Source: Bryopsis sp. KO-2023
Lineage: Eukaryota; Chlorophyta; Ulvophyceae; Bryopsidales; Bryopsidaceae
Direction: 5' to 3'
NCBI GenBank assembly: GCA_030272585.1
Contig: BSYQ01000012.1
Coordinates: 1,364,001 to 1,428,000, forward strand
DNA: 64,000 nucleotides
A program made the position numbers and the translations under genes. Position 1 is the stretch's first letter; each line of letters starts with the position of its first letter. The notes beneath the pieces were generated by a model that worked only from the letters and a program-made list of their open reading frames with translations, made no database searches and was not told the DNA's origin. Below, in pieces: positions 21,607-32,822 of this stretch.

Positions 21607-21819
21607 TCAGTCTCGCACTTGGCTTGCCGAAGGAGCTTGCGAATGTTGATGTTTCGGTGGAAAGAACTCCGGGAGGTTGAGTGCAATATTCTCGAGGTAT
21701 TCTTCAACACCAATAGATCCTTGAGCCAAGCGAATCTTCAAAGTGTGAATGTTCTCATTAACCCTGCAAATAGTGAATTCTAACGTTATTCCGGTATCAT
21801 TCGTGTAAACCCTTTTCAT
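21607..21819 (-). CDS. Exon-like frame upstream of the xEPxC repeats
   Basis: The frame reads MKRVYTNDTGITLEFTI, VEEYLENIALNLPEFF and PKHQHSQAPSASQ, then meets a possible donor (CCAA|GTGCGA). It is protein-like and lies on the same strand just upstream of the repeat exon. I recognise no family. Confidence 0.3.
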   Translation of the reverse strand: MKRVYTNDTGITLEFTICRVNENIHTLKIRLAQGSIGVEEYLENIALNLPEFFPPKHQHSQAPSASQVRD

Positions 21820-22010
21820 TCCAATGATTAAGAGTATTCGGAGGTAAACACAATCAAGCCACCCACGGAAGATAAGAACGAATCAAATAGAACGAAATAG
21901 AGAAACCTCCGACTCCCAGATTATGATATAGGATATTCGGAATATCCTACTTAAGTATATAACCATAACTAATTAGGGAAGATCTATATTTTTTTGTGAG
22001 TACTTGAGAG

Positions 22011-22242
22011 CAGAGTTGTGCGCCGTTGCAACGGCGCACATATCTGCATCACACCATAGTCACTAAGCAGCGAGGTTCGCTCGCGCTTTGGTGGCTGCTC
22101 GTTTTAGGAGTCACATCACATCATAAAAAAATGTGTTAGAGTCGTGCCGAAGTCGTTTTTGCGACAACAACAACGACCGTTAACGGCGTTAACGGTTAAC
22201 GGCCGTTGTCGTTGTCGCAAAAACGACGTCGGCACAACTCTG
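22011..22242. mobile_element. hAT-type MITE (232 bp) with a 100 bp hairpin
   Basis: The ends CAGAGTTGTGC / GCACAACTCTG are perfect inverted repeats. They are flanked by the 8 bp duplication CTTGAGAG (22003-22010 and 22243-22250), the hAT signature. Inside, 22138-22241 folds as a nearly perfect hairpin around CGTTAACGGCG, and 22018-22041 is a perfect 24 bp palindrome (TGTGCGCCGTTG and its complement). No coding capacity. Confidence 0.92.
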
Positions 22243-22329
22243 CTTGAGAGCCTATTGACTATAAGCATTACGAAAGTAAGGAAATTCTTTTGAGTTATGA
22301 TTTGTTACAAGAGTGGATAAAGTTTTTAC

Positions 22330-22606
22330 CTCTTGTATTTTCTTTGAGGCTCCAAGGTTTCTCCACTTTCTTGTCGTGCCATGTAACCCTGAACTTGACT
22401 TTCTTCTTTTTTCAGTTGAGTTATCAATCTCCAAATCGAGGAGTGGGTCCCGCAAATCTTTCCAATCTCGGAATGCCACCCTTCCAAATTATTGTTTGTT
22501 CTGTGGCCACTGAAGTCGTGCACATTCCATATTTCGGGGAGATATCGCTTCATCCACGTGTTCAGAAAGTATTGCCAAAATCTCATCATTTTTGCACCAT
22601 CAACAC
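22330..22606 (-). CDS. MULE transposase, C-terminal exon
   Basis: The exon is bounded by an acceptor (TTCTTAACGTAG) and a donor (GAG|GTAAAA). It reads MMRFWQYFLNTWMKRYLPEI, RTNNNLEGWHSEIG and a C-terminal KKEESQ segment. The RTNN.LEGWH block is typical of the C-terminal part of FLYWCH/MULE transposases and carries a candidate catalytic Glu. Confidence 0.75.
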
Positions 22607-22941
22607 CTACGTTAAGAAACAAAAAAGAATGAGAGATGGTTTGATTTTGTGGTTGATTTTCGGCAAGGAGAGAGTGAAATAAGAATTGTTCCTAGGCACC
22701 GCAAAATTAAGAATACGTTTCTCAAAATTACCTCACACAACTGGTGTAGCACGTGTCTTCTACCTCATTCTTACCTTAATCTATCTTATCGTATTAATTT
22801 TATTTTATTCGTAAATGGGGTATTGTGAATAGATAATAATTGTTCTAAAAATGGTGTTGTAAGTTTGCTATTAATGATACCAGTAAATCTTAGAGGATCA
22901 CTCAAATGGAAAAAGTGTCCTTGAAAAAAATTAGGACTTAC

Positions 22942-23541
22942 CATGGTTCAACACCATCTTTGAAACACACTCCGCATAGCAAACCTTCAACCCATCTTTC
23001 AAGTCATTGATAGGGAGGAATGGGAGCGCGAAGAACAGTCGGAACGCTTTGCGTACATCATTAGACCTGACATAGTCCTGTTGTAATCCTTCAGTTTGAA
23101 TCCGTTTCCATATTGCTTTGCAATAATGAAACAAACATCCGTGAACTCTTGCACTCGGGAAAAGAGCTTGAATGACGGAGATTGCAGCGGCTTCGAAATC
23201 ACAGGTGACATAGTCCGGGTCCAACACCAAACCCATATTGTGAGCTTTCTTTATAAGTTCCTGCATGATGTTTTGATAGCACTCGAAAGTTTTTTCGGTA
23301 CATAAACAATACACCAAAGGAAGCACCCAACCCGAAAACTCCCCGTGGATAGTGTAGATCTGAGTAAATTGGGGGGGTGACGTTTTGAAAGTCCCGTCCA
23401 TGAACCATCTGTCGGTTGATGCGAGCTTGCAAATGTTCCTCTCCGTTGCAAACAAAACAACCCGTTGGTTTGTCCCTGCTCGCACGTAGTCAATGGTCGC
23501 GAGATGAAAGGCATCACCACCCAACGTGTTTGCCATGTCGC
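22942..23541 (-). CDS. MULE transposase catalytic exon
   Basis: An uninterrupted 600 bp exon lies between TTTCACACAG and GGTAAGTCC. It contains the MULE core: DRWFMDGTFKTSPPQF (first catalytic Asp), YVTCDFEAAAI (second Asp) and HGCLFHYCKAIWKRI (the conserved C..H motif). DNA cleavage and joining is the expected family function. The exon looks intact. Confidence 0.9.
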
Positions 23542-24368
23542 CTGTGTGAAACAACAATACCAAAAATAAAAAAAACCTCGTTGATAGACTACTCTCACAT
23601 CAAGCAAGGTAGTGAGGTACAGTGTGAAACGAAGACACAAGTGCCAGAGAATTAAGTTGACAAGCGTTCTCTTTTAACTTAACCCCTAGAATCCCGTACT
23701 ACAACGATCATGTACGACCACACGACGTATCACCGCTAGAAAGATTGGACCGGACTTGACAAGTTCAACAAGTTTGGACGGTCTAGACCAATGCATTATG
23801 TTGGAACATATCTGTCTGAATTTGTTCACGAGCCGTGTGGACTGGTCTAGAGTGTACACAGGTCGGTCGGTCCAAATTTAACCGGTTTAGATAGGTTCCA
23901 GAAGCTATCAGGTCCGGCGAACTTGTCTGACTGGAACCAGGGCCGATTCTAACCGCAACTCATTAGTGAGTTTTCATACTCTTTTTCGTAAGGGGGGAGC
24001 GAATGTTGGGGTTCGTGTTTGGAGGTACGTATAGATGAAGAGAGGACATGGTGCTTGGGGACCTCCCAAAAAGGTGGCGAAGAAGGAAGCAGCCGCTATT
24101 TTCTCATAAAAATAATAACTTATTACCGGCGTATCCATAATTAGATTATAAAATTGCTCCTTCTACGCTTGCCTTGACTACTTTATCTTGAACGAGATGG
24201 TTGAAGTGGAATGGGAGGTTTTTTTCTATTTTTATTCCAAACAAAATAGGGCAACACATGCAAACGGCAACTACACCATCGACCTCATAGGTGATGCAAA
24301 AAAACAATTATGGATATGCACTCCGTCCACAACAACACAAACGATGACATGATGAAGGTAATACATTT

Positions 24369-24600
24369 TCATGTTCCTGTCATCAACTCGTTTGAAATGA
24401 AGCTTGAAAACTTAAGGGAGTAAGTGCTCACAGTCTTGAAAAAGTTATTATAGTCAGGTAATTTATCCTTGGTAAGGAGATACGTCAGAGAGTGACGGAA
24501 AGACCTCGTCCTAATGCAATCGAAGTTGTTTAGATCGGACCAAATGATCAAACTGCAGCGAACTGAAGAATCTGGCGCATCCCGAACAGCAAGGACATTC
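24369..24600 (-). CDS. Possible transposase linker exon
   Basis: The minus frame contains NVLAVRDAPDSSVRCS, LIIWSDLNNFDCIRT and SFRHSLTYLLTKDKLPDYN. It lies between the FLYWCH and MULE exons on the same strand. It is in a different frame from the end of the FLYWCH exon, so splicing or decay must intervene. Weakly supported. Confidence 0.3.
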
Positions 24601-24626
24601 CTAACAAAGCCATTCATCAAAGTTAC

Positions 24627-25106
24627 CTTGTATATCTACGTCGAAGGCATTTTTCGGATTCGGTGGAAACATTTTTCGCCTCGTGTTGTATGCCATGGAC
24701 CCCATCCTCCGCACCCCTCCAAACCTCATAGCGACCCCATTCTGTGAAGCTTTTGATTCCACATCTCGTATTATTCTGGGTACAGGCACGTGTAAGTCTC
24801 TCTGAACGTTCTCTCGTACTGAGGTCCTCAATTCATACACCTCAACCAGGTCAAAATCAGGTGGGCCGCATGTGTGGTCAGTATCAGAAAGCCGAGAATC
24901 GTCAATAGTAGGGTTAGTTCTTCCACCATGCGATTTGATTGTGGCGCGACACCCCGTATTCTTGAACGTAGCACATCTCCAATAGATGACTTTTTTGGTG
25001 TCCTTATTGACTTGGTATATTCTCCCATAGGAGCGGTCAAGAAGAACTATGCCACGTCGTTGTCCGTGCGTAACTTTCCATCTGTCCTGATTTGTTGATT
25101 GCATTC
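24627..25106 (-). CDS. FLYWCH zinc-finger exon of the MULE element
   Basis: The acceptor CTTCCTTGCAG precedes AATGCAATC, and the donor AAG|GTAACT closes the exon. The first 70 residues contain the FLYWCH pattern (GRIYQVNKD, KVIYWRCATFKNTGCRA, and DHTC...as His/Cys ligand), a DNA-binding zinc finger commonly paired with MULE transposases. The rest (VPRIIRDVESKASQNG, FPPNPKN) is the usual linker before the catalytic domain. Confidence 0.85.
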
Positions 25107-25248
25107 TGCAAGGAAGCAAAAAATGCAATACAAGTTTAGTCAATAATGTTACTATAACAAGCGCGAACAGAAAGAAAATATTCCTATTAATATATTCCTA
25201 TTATCTACTTAGAAAGACTAATTAGCATCGACAATTTCAATTCATTTC

Positions 25249-26640
25249 GTCGACGGCGTGAAACACGGCCATGTGTCGAGAATCGAGTCGGTCTGATGGG
25301 TGGGAAATCCCTTCGATTCATTACTTCGACGGCGTAAATCACGGCCATGTGTCGAGAATCGAGTCGGTCCGATGAGTGGGAAATCCTTTCGATTCATTCT
25401 TCGACGGCGTGAAACACGGCCATGTGTCGAGAATCGAGTCGGTCCGATGGGTAGGAAATCCCTTCGATTCATTACTTCGACGGCGTGAATCACCGCCATG
25501 TGTCGAGAATCGAGTCGGTCCGATGGGTGGGAAATCCTTTCGATTCATTCTTCGACGGCGTGAATCACGGCCATGTGTCGAGAATCGAGTCGGTCCGATG
25601 GGTGGGAAATCCCTTCGATTCATTACTTCGACGGCGTGAATCACCGCCATGTGTCGAGAATCGAGTCGGTCCGATGGGTGGGAAATCCCTTCGATTCATT
25701 ACTTCGACGGCGTGAAACACGACCATGTGTCGAGAATCGAGTCGGTCCGATGGGTGGGAAATCCCTTCGATTCATTACTTCGACGGCGTGAATCACCGCC
25801 ATGTGTCGAGAATCGAGTCGGTCCGATGGGTGGGAAATCCCTTCGATTCATTACTTCGACGGCGTGAATCACGGTCATGTGTCGAGAATCGAGTCGGTCC
25901 GATGGGTGGGAAATCCCTTCGATTCATTACTTCGACGGCGTGAATCACGGCCATGTGTCGAGAATCGAGTCGGTCCGATGAGTGGGAAATCCTTTCGATT
26001 CATTCTTCGACGGCGTGAATCACGGCCATGTGTCAAGAATCGAGTCGGTCCGATGGGTAGGAAATCCCTTCGATTCATTACTTCGACGGCGTGAATCACC
26101 GCCATGTGTCGAGAATCGAGTCGGTCCGATGGGTGGGAAATCCCTTCGATTCATTACTTCGACGGCGTGAATCACCGCCATGTGTCGAGAATCGAGTCGG
26201 TCCGATGAGTGGGAAATCCTTTCGATTCATTACTTCGACGGCGTGAAACACGGCCATGTGTCGGGAATCGAGTCGGTCCGATGAGTGGGAAATCCTTTCG
26301 ATTCATTACTTCGACGGCGTGAATCACGGCCATGTGTCGAGAATCGAGTCGGTCCGATGGGTGGGAAATCCTTTCGATTCATTCTTCGACGGCGTGAATC
26401 ACGGCCATGTGTCGAGAACCGAGTCGGTCCGATGGATGGGAAATCCCTTCGATTCATTACTTCGACGGCGTGAAACACGACCATGTGTCGAGAATCGAGT
26501 CGGTGCGATGGGTGGGAAATCCCTTCGATTCATTACTTCGACGGCGTGAAACACGGCCATGTGTCGAGAATCGAGAATTTGTGGGACAATATCTCCTTTT
26601 ATCATTACGACGGCGTGAAACACGGCCATGTGTCGCAAAT
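25249..26640. repeat. Satellite array, about 18 units of 75-76 bp
   Basis: Unit: 'ttcgacggcgtgaatcacggccatgtgtcgag' then 'aatcgagtcggtccgatgggtgggaaatcccttcgattcatta'. The spacing alternates between 76 and 75 bp through one-base changes near 'catt(a)cttcgac'. The array starts about 100 bp upstream of the FLYWCH exon and its last units degrade into unrelated sequence. Many overlapping short frames are artefacts of the repeat. Confidence 0.95.
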
Positions 26641-26724
26641 CAAATTTTCAATTTTTTTTTTTCTTTTTTCTGTTGGAACCGAATTGTGAGAATCTCTTAA
26701 AAATCCCCCAAAATATAATCAAGA

Positions 26725-27215
26725 AGAAAAAGAAAAAGAGGGGGAGAATTTTTTGTTTGTGTTTGTCATGGAAAATGTGGGAAGGTATGGGTCAGACCTG
26801 GGGAAAATGTTTCCCCCCCTCAAAAAAAAATCTCAAGAAAACAAAAAAGAGGGGGAGAATTTTTTGTTTGTATTTGTCATGGAAAATGTGGGAAGGTATG
26901 GATCAAACCAAGGGAAAATGTTTTCTTCCCCTCCCAAAAAAAAATATCAAAAAGACTAAAAAGAGGGGGAGAATTTTTCGTTTGTATTCGTCATGGAAAA
27001 TGTGGGAAGGTATGGGTCAGACCAAGGGAAAATGTTTTCTTCCCCTCCCAAAAAAAAATATCAAAAAGACTAAAAAGAGGGGGAGAATTTTTCGTTTGTA
27101 TTCGTCATGGAAAATGTGGGAAGGTATGGGTCAGACCAAGGGAAAATGTTTTCTTCCCCCCCCAAAAAAAGTAAAAAATAAAACAAAAAACAGGGAGACA
27201 ATTTTTTCAATTTTT
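26725..27215. repeat. Tandem repeat, four units of 111-114 bp plus a partial
   Basis: GGGGGAGAATTTTT recurs at about 26741, 26852, 26966 and 27080, each followed by 'gtcatggaaaatgtgggaaggtatgg' and a C-run/A-run junction. A degraded fifth copy follows at about 27192. The 219-codon frame across it reflects the repeat, not a gene. Confidence 0.9.
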
Positions 27216-29460
27216 GTGTTTAATTTGTGTGAAGATATCTCCCCTCCCCCCTGTTCTCCCGAAAAACAAAATCCTGTCGTGAAGTAATTTTTTCCAAAAC
27301 GACCCGTAAAAAGAATAGCTGAGGGGCGCGTCGGGCAGAGAGAAAGACACTCTTGACGAGGTTTGCCGTGAAAAAACATGAATTGCTGTGTAATGGGTGT
27401 AACCTCCATCCTGTTCTGAAAAGTTTTCGTCTCCTTTGATAAAGAAGGGGAAAGGTGGACTCCTCACACGAGACTGACCGATTTTGAGAGCGCTCCTCCT
27501 GGCTAGCAAGATCGATATGCGGAGGCAAAACTGCGAATGTCAACAGGAAAAATCGAGCCCGCTTGATCTCAAACAGCTAAATTCTGTCGCCAAACGGGCC
27601 GCCTCCTGGATGTCGGTCGGAGTGCTGGAAATATGGGGAGAGGAGGTGCAAGTTTGCGCAACGAAAAGAAATACGTCGCGACACTGGGGATCGGCTGTGT
27701 TGCTTTGAATGTGTGGGATCAATTTTTTTGTGTCGAAGGTTTCAAGGGGTGGCACATTTCCCTGTCAGAATGAGACCCTTGCTTTTTTGGCGAGTGAGGC
27801 CAGCAGGGAGGGCACTTTGTCCAAGCAGAAATGCTTTCATGCATTTAAAAGACAAACACAGAGAGAGAGAGAGCCAAGCAGAAATGCAAAGTTAACTTTT
27901 TATTTTCTCTCTCCTCTCTTTTTTTCTTCTCTTCCCCCCCCCTCTCTTTTTCTCTTGTTTTGGTTGGTCATAACCCATTTCTCAATTCTTTTTCTCTTCT
28001 GGTCCTACTTCTATATTTATTTATTTTTCCAAAGGAACAAAAAGCTTCACCCTATATAGAAACTGAGCAAAAACTTTTTTTTTTTTTTTTGTAAACCAAC
28101 AAAAGACCACAAAAAAAAAATCAAACTCAAACTAAAGACAAAAAAAAAGTAAAAATTCGGAATTCTTACATATATGTAAGTGTATTTTCTTTTTTCCCCA
28201 TTTCAGTGGAAAAAAACTCTCTCTTTCTCTGTTTTAATTTGTTTTGGGTTCTTCTGCCCTGTTTTCTTCAACCCCCCTTTCTTGTTGTTCCTCCACTTCG
28301 TTTTTTTCTTTTTTTTTTTTTCTTTTCTCTTTTTCCAAGTCAATCCGCTCCCTTTGGTCCCCAGTTGGACTCATAATCAACATTCAACTTCCGACTACAG
28401 TAATCACGCTATCCAGCCAACCCACCGAATATATATATTTCTCTCTCTCTTTCTCTCTCCTCCTCCCCCCATCTTCATAGTACTTTTCTTTCTTTCTTTC
28501 TTCTTTTCTTCCCGCTGCCAAATTCTTCTTCTGGAAGTGAAGTAAAACTAATCCATTTCTTCTTGTTTTTTTTTTTCCACTCATATATGATGCTCTTCTG
28601 TTGGTGTTTTTTTCCCCCCATTTTCATCCCAACACTGCTTTTCGCTTCTTCTTGGCAAACCCCCCACCCCAACCCCCCTGCAAAATGCCCTTCCTCTCTT
28701 CCATAGGTTTATTTTTTCAAAAAAAACCCTCAAAATCAATAACACCCCCCAAACGCACACTCCCTCCTACATATCTACTCCTTTCAATCGTTCTGGCACG
28801 GTTTATGATTTCTTCTTCTTCCTTCCCCCCCCCCCCCCTTTTTTTTTTAATCATGTAATTATGTGCTTTCTTCCAAAATAAGGGCAGAATATTAAGTGAA
28901 AAAAAAAGGGAAAAGAGCACAAAAAAAATTCAAAAGAAAAATTCAAAACGTAAAAAAAAAAAAAAAAAGAATCTTTCCTCTTCTCCCCTCCCTCCCATTT
29001 CTTTTCTTTTTTCTTCTTTGTAGGTATATTCCAACCAAATCGATCGAACGATATTCAAAAAGGGTATCTTTTTTTTTCCTTTCCAACAAACCTCCCCACA
29101 CTTTTTTCTCTTCCCCCTCTCACTCTTTCTGTCACTCTTTTTTTTCCATCCTCAAAACAAGTTTGTAGGGGTATATTACATATTACATATCGGTTTTTTC
29201 TTCTGAGGAAGTTTTGGCAATATCCGCCATGGAAAGTTGAACAAAAACTGGACTCAAATTTCCCCTTTTGTCCTTTTGTTGAACACCTTTGGTATTTCTT
29301 TTCTACAACAAAAAATCGTCATCGGTATTGAGGGTAGTTAAAAAAGAAAAAAAAAACAAAAGTTTGAAGTAAAACCCATGCCAAGGTTTTCGTTTTGCTG
29401 AGGGTGTTTTTTCCCCCAATTCCCACCCTTTTCTGTACCCTTTTCAGCTTTTTTCATGAG
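27215..29460. other. Intergenic, very pyrimidine-rich on the plus strand
   Basis: From about 27890 to 29170 the plus strand is dominated by T and C runs (long T tracts, C9-C14 runs, CTCTCTCTCT), with only short A-rich breaks. No coding exon is supported. The block could be downstream sequence of the minus-strand gene ending at 29479, or low-complexity intergenic DNA. Confidence 0.6.
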
Positions 29461-29478
29461 ATTATTTTTTTGTCCACT

Positions 29479-32400
29479 TCATTTTCGTTTCCGTGACATA
29501 ACAAAAGAAAACAACCCGCCCACGAAAATCGTCACCCCGACCCCAGTGAAAAACATTTGCATCCATCCTTTCCGCAATTGATCGGCCGCATCCGAAATAA
29601 CCGAAATCAGGTAGTCCCCAGCAGTGGCGATGGTTTCGTCCTCCTCCATGCCGTTTTCCCGGATGGCTTTGTGGTAGGCCGCCAACACTCTCTTGAGAAT
29701 CGGCAGCAAACCCACTTGAGCCAGCGAAGTGCATGCCACTTGAAAGAATCGGCTGCCGTCCCTGGCCAAGGTGGCCAGAGCGAACAGTCCTGCCCACAAA
29801 ACCTCATCGTTTTCTGCCAAACACTCGTAACGATTTCGCCACTCGGTGGTGGGCGTTGGATTCGAGCAGCCGACCACAAATGGTGTCATGCATTACATCA
29901 TCACCCTTCGAGGATAAACCAACCACTGATCGCTTGATATTTGGGAAACCAAATACTGAACCAAGTGCTTTTGAACAAAAAGTAAAAAATGCAACCATAC
30001 ACATGCTAGATGGCATATCCACTCCTTTTTGCCCTTTCGAACGAATACCTGCGCCATGACGCCCAGGACGACTAATCCTTTGCATTGGATATCAGGCTCC
30101 ATCATGTGATTGTGCAAAGCAGTGCACACATCGCTCAAAACAAGTTGACACAAATGGGCCTGCAAAAGAACTCAAGTTGCAGATATCAGCACAAACCAAT
30201 CAACCAAAAGCTAAGGCAGTATTAACAGTTTTTGTTTCTAAAACACGCCTGCTTCAAGCGGTGCTGTTCTCGGCACATAACCCTTGGTCCAATTCTTTCC
30301 ACATTCAACTGACCTGCATCATTGGGTTTTCCAAAGCCAATGGAATGAAACACAACAAGGCACTGAGCTGGACCATTGGGTGATCCCTCATGGAACGCCC
30401 TCATGGAGGCAGCCATTGTTTCGACCGCCCCGGCCTTGGCCAGATTCCATTGGTTAGATTGACACACTCCACCCTCCCCTCTCACCAGCGACATCAGCGC
30501 CAAGCAACAATTACACTGAATCCCCTCATGCTGAGGCAGCTGCTTCATTATCTTTTCGAAAAAGAAGTACACAACAAGAGCCATTAGCAGGAAACTTTAT
30601 GCATCAAACTGCGAAACACTAAAACTAAGGTTCTCTTGAAACTTTCTACCAAAAAAAAGGGGGAGAAAAGTCAACTTCAACAAGTATTTCTGTTTGTTTT
30701 TTTTCTTTCTTTTACTGCTTTTTGCTGATTTGATGAAATTCTTGTTGAGTCTTCCAATAATGCGTTACAATCGACTCCACAGCCCATCCAGGATTTGTGT
30801 TTTTCTTTTTCCCCTGAGATTTCACACCTTGATAATGAGTTCAATGCCGCCTGTGTTGGCTACTTCGTCCCGAACCGAGTCATCGCTCCAGGCCAGGCGG
30901 GCCAACACCTCCAAGCAGACCAACTGATCATCCACGCTGACATCGGCAGAGCCCAATCGCCGGAGGGTGACCTCCACCTGCCTAGTTTTCAAACTCGATG
31001 CATCCACAGGCAAGTCCGTGTCGTTCAACGGACAAAGGACGGACATGCTTGTTTCATGCTCCCCGTTTTCTGCAAACAATGTAATGAAAAAAACAGCATC
31101 AGCTGTACATTTTCTCCCTTCCCCTTTCATCTATTATATACATTTTAAAAAAATGGGCAAGTGGAATTGCTGTATTCTACTCCATGCCTGGGTCGTTAGG
31201 GGCAAAATTGGGAAACCATGGATCTAGTGATGCCGACACAGCTTCTCTGCAGCTTCCAAAGGTTTCCTATCTACCTTTTTTTTTGGGGGGGGGGGCAGGG
31301 TATGGTATGGTCATAATGACTCACCATCAACCGAGCCTGCACTTGCTGCATTTGCTTTGTCAAGCATGTCCACCAGATTTCTCACAGTTTCGTTGACAAA
31401 CAAAAAAAAGGTCCGGACACCTGAGAGGGCAAGTCGACTGGACCCCACTTTCCAGCTGGGTTCCGAAATACTGAGACAGACATGGAACACAGAAATTATG
31501 GCCGCACGTCTCAATCGCTACGCAGCCTAGTAAAGTTCCCAGACAAATTTGACATTGAAAATCGTCGAGCGTGGACTGCTCGGCTGTGGTGTACCGGCTG
31601 GTGGATGATCAACATAGAGAGCGAGAAATTCTTTGAGACGGCGTCGAAGGAGAGTTGGCGCCAGTAGGAGGTGGCCGTTCGGGTGTCCCCGGAGCTATAA
31701 TTCTTGGTCTGGACCCTGTGTCGAAAAAATTACCTTCATATATATATTTACATATACACTGAACACTGGTTTGACGCTGCAGGCCAGAATATCGAGATTA
31801 GGACTTGCAAAAAAAATCGAAGTCGAGAATTATATTTGCCAAAAACTACAAATGAAACTGAGGGGGTGGTTGGCAGGGGAAACAAAAAACTGAATCCTGT
31901 GCATACCTTCTCCACTTGCGCTTCCTTGGCTCTTGGGAATGTCAGAATCTTGAGGGCTGCCCGCCCAGTAAATAAAGTATTGCTCGACAAGGGTGGCCAC
32001 AGATAGAACTATAGAAATTCGATCCCCATGTTTTATGTCCAAGCTTTTCCCTTTCCCAACCTTTTCCCCATTTACAAACGTCCCATTACTGCTACAGTCC
32101 TGCACACAGAAACATTGAAAAGCAACTTGGTCACAACCACAATAAGCCAGACGCAGAGTTCTCACAAGAAAAACAAACATTTCCTGAAGAAACATGGCAA
32201 TTGCTTTTTGACACTATTATATGCATCTTATAGAAACAAAAAATTACTTCAAATCGTGGCTGAGGAGGACATGGAGGGGAGTCTTGAAAGAAAGCTAAGG
32301 TCCCAAAAACATGACAAAGAAAATCCACGAGTGAAAGATCAGAACTGTTGACTTATTTTCCGTTTCACGTTCCATTTCAATTTTTTACCTCTAAACGGGG

Positions 32401-32530
32401 CTTCAACTTCTCCCCAGATTCCTTGCAACTGATTATACAATGGACTCGGCTCACTCGCCTATCCGCCACCTCCACAAATCCCATTTGTTTTTCATGCACC
32501 TCTGAAAGCCTACGGTCCACACAGCCAACC
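29479..32530 (-). CDS. FHA-RING-armadillo protein with C-terminal membrane anchor (predicted E3 ubiquitin ligase)
   Basis: A multi-exon minus-strand gene. FHA domain: exon ending at 32389 (DRRVSRVHCIISC) and exon 32099-31907 (DCSSNGTFVNGEKVGKGK, HGDRISIV), a phosphothreonine-binding fold. RING at 31563-31410: CQIC, ETCGHNFCVPC and CPLRC; the last Cys pair has one extra residue. Armadillo-like helices: exons 31069-30828 (LVCLEVLARLAWSD), about 30560-30310 (MVQLSALLCFIPLALENP), about 30165-30060 (QCKGLVVLGVMAQ), and the last exon from about 29889 (EVLWAGLFALATLARDGS). The C-terminus is MFFTGVGVTIFVGGLFSFVM then SRKRK and a stop, a tail-anchor pattern. Introns have clean GT-AG ends. One-base frame breaks occur after the RING (an eight-A run at 31402-31409) and before MVQLS. 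The start is unresolved. Function is inferred: phospho-dependent ubiquitination at a membrane. Confidence 0.75.
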
Positions 32531-32822
32531 CCATTTCAACCCCATTCGTTTGCCAATTCACTTTTACGGCACCATCAATGCTGATTTTTTCTTGAAATTG
32601 GAGGAGGCAAGTTCGAACGGTATTTAAGAAACTGGGAACCATGTCTGATAGTCAGACAGAGTCCAAGAACAGCTCAACCCACCGCTTGTTCATCGCTCCA
32701 GGCCATGTCCCATTTTTGCAGGATGATCCACAGTTCTTAATCGGGCTTCAAGAACCTCCCGGCCTCGTCCCACCACGATTCCAACACCTTTTGAAAGAAC
32801 TATCAGGAGGACTCGTGAACCT

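Noticed and set aside
25249-26640. CRISPR-like array
   Set aside because: Units are contiguous 75-76 bp tandem repeats without unique spacers, in a eukaryotic setting.
26628-27287. 219-codon plus-strand frame with repeated RGRIF / SWKMWEG segments
   Set aside because: The frame follows a 111-114 bp tandem repeat with long Lys and Phe runs from A/T homopolymers.
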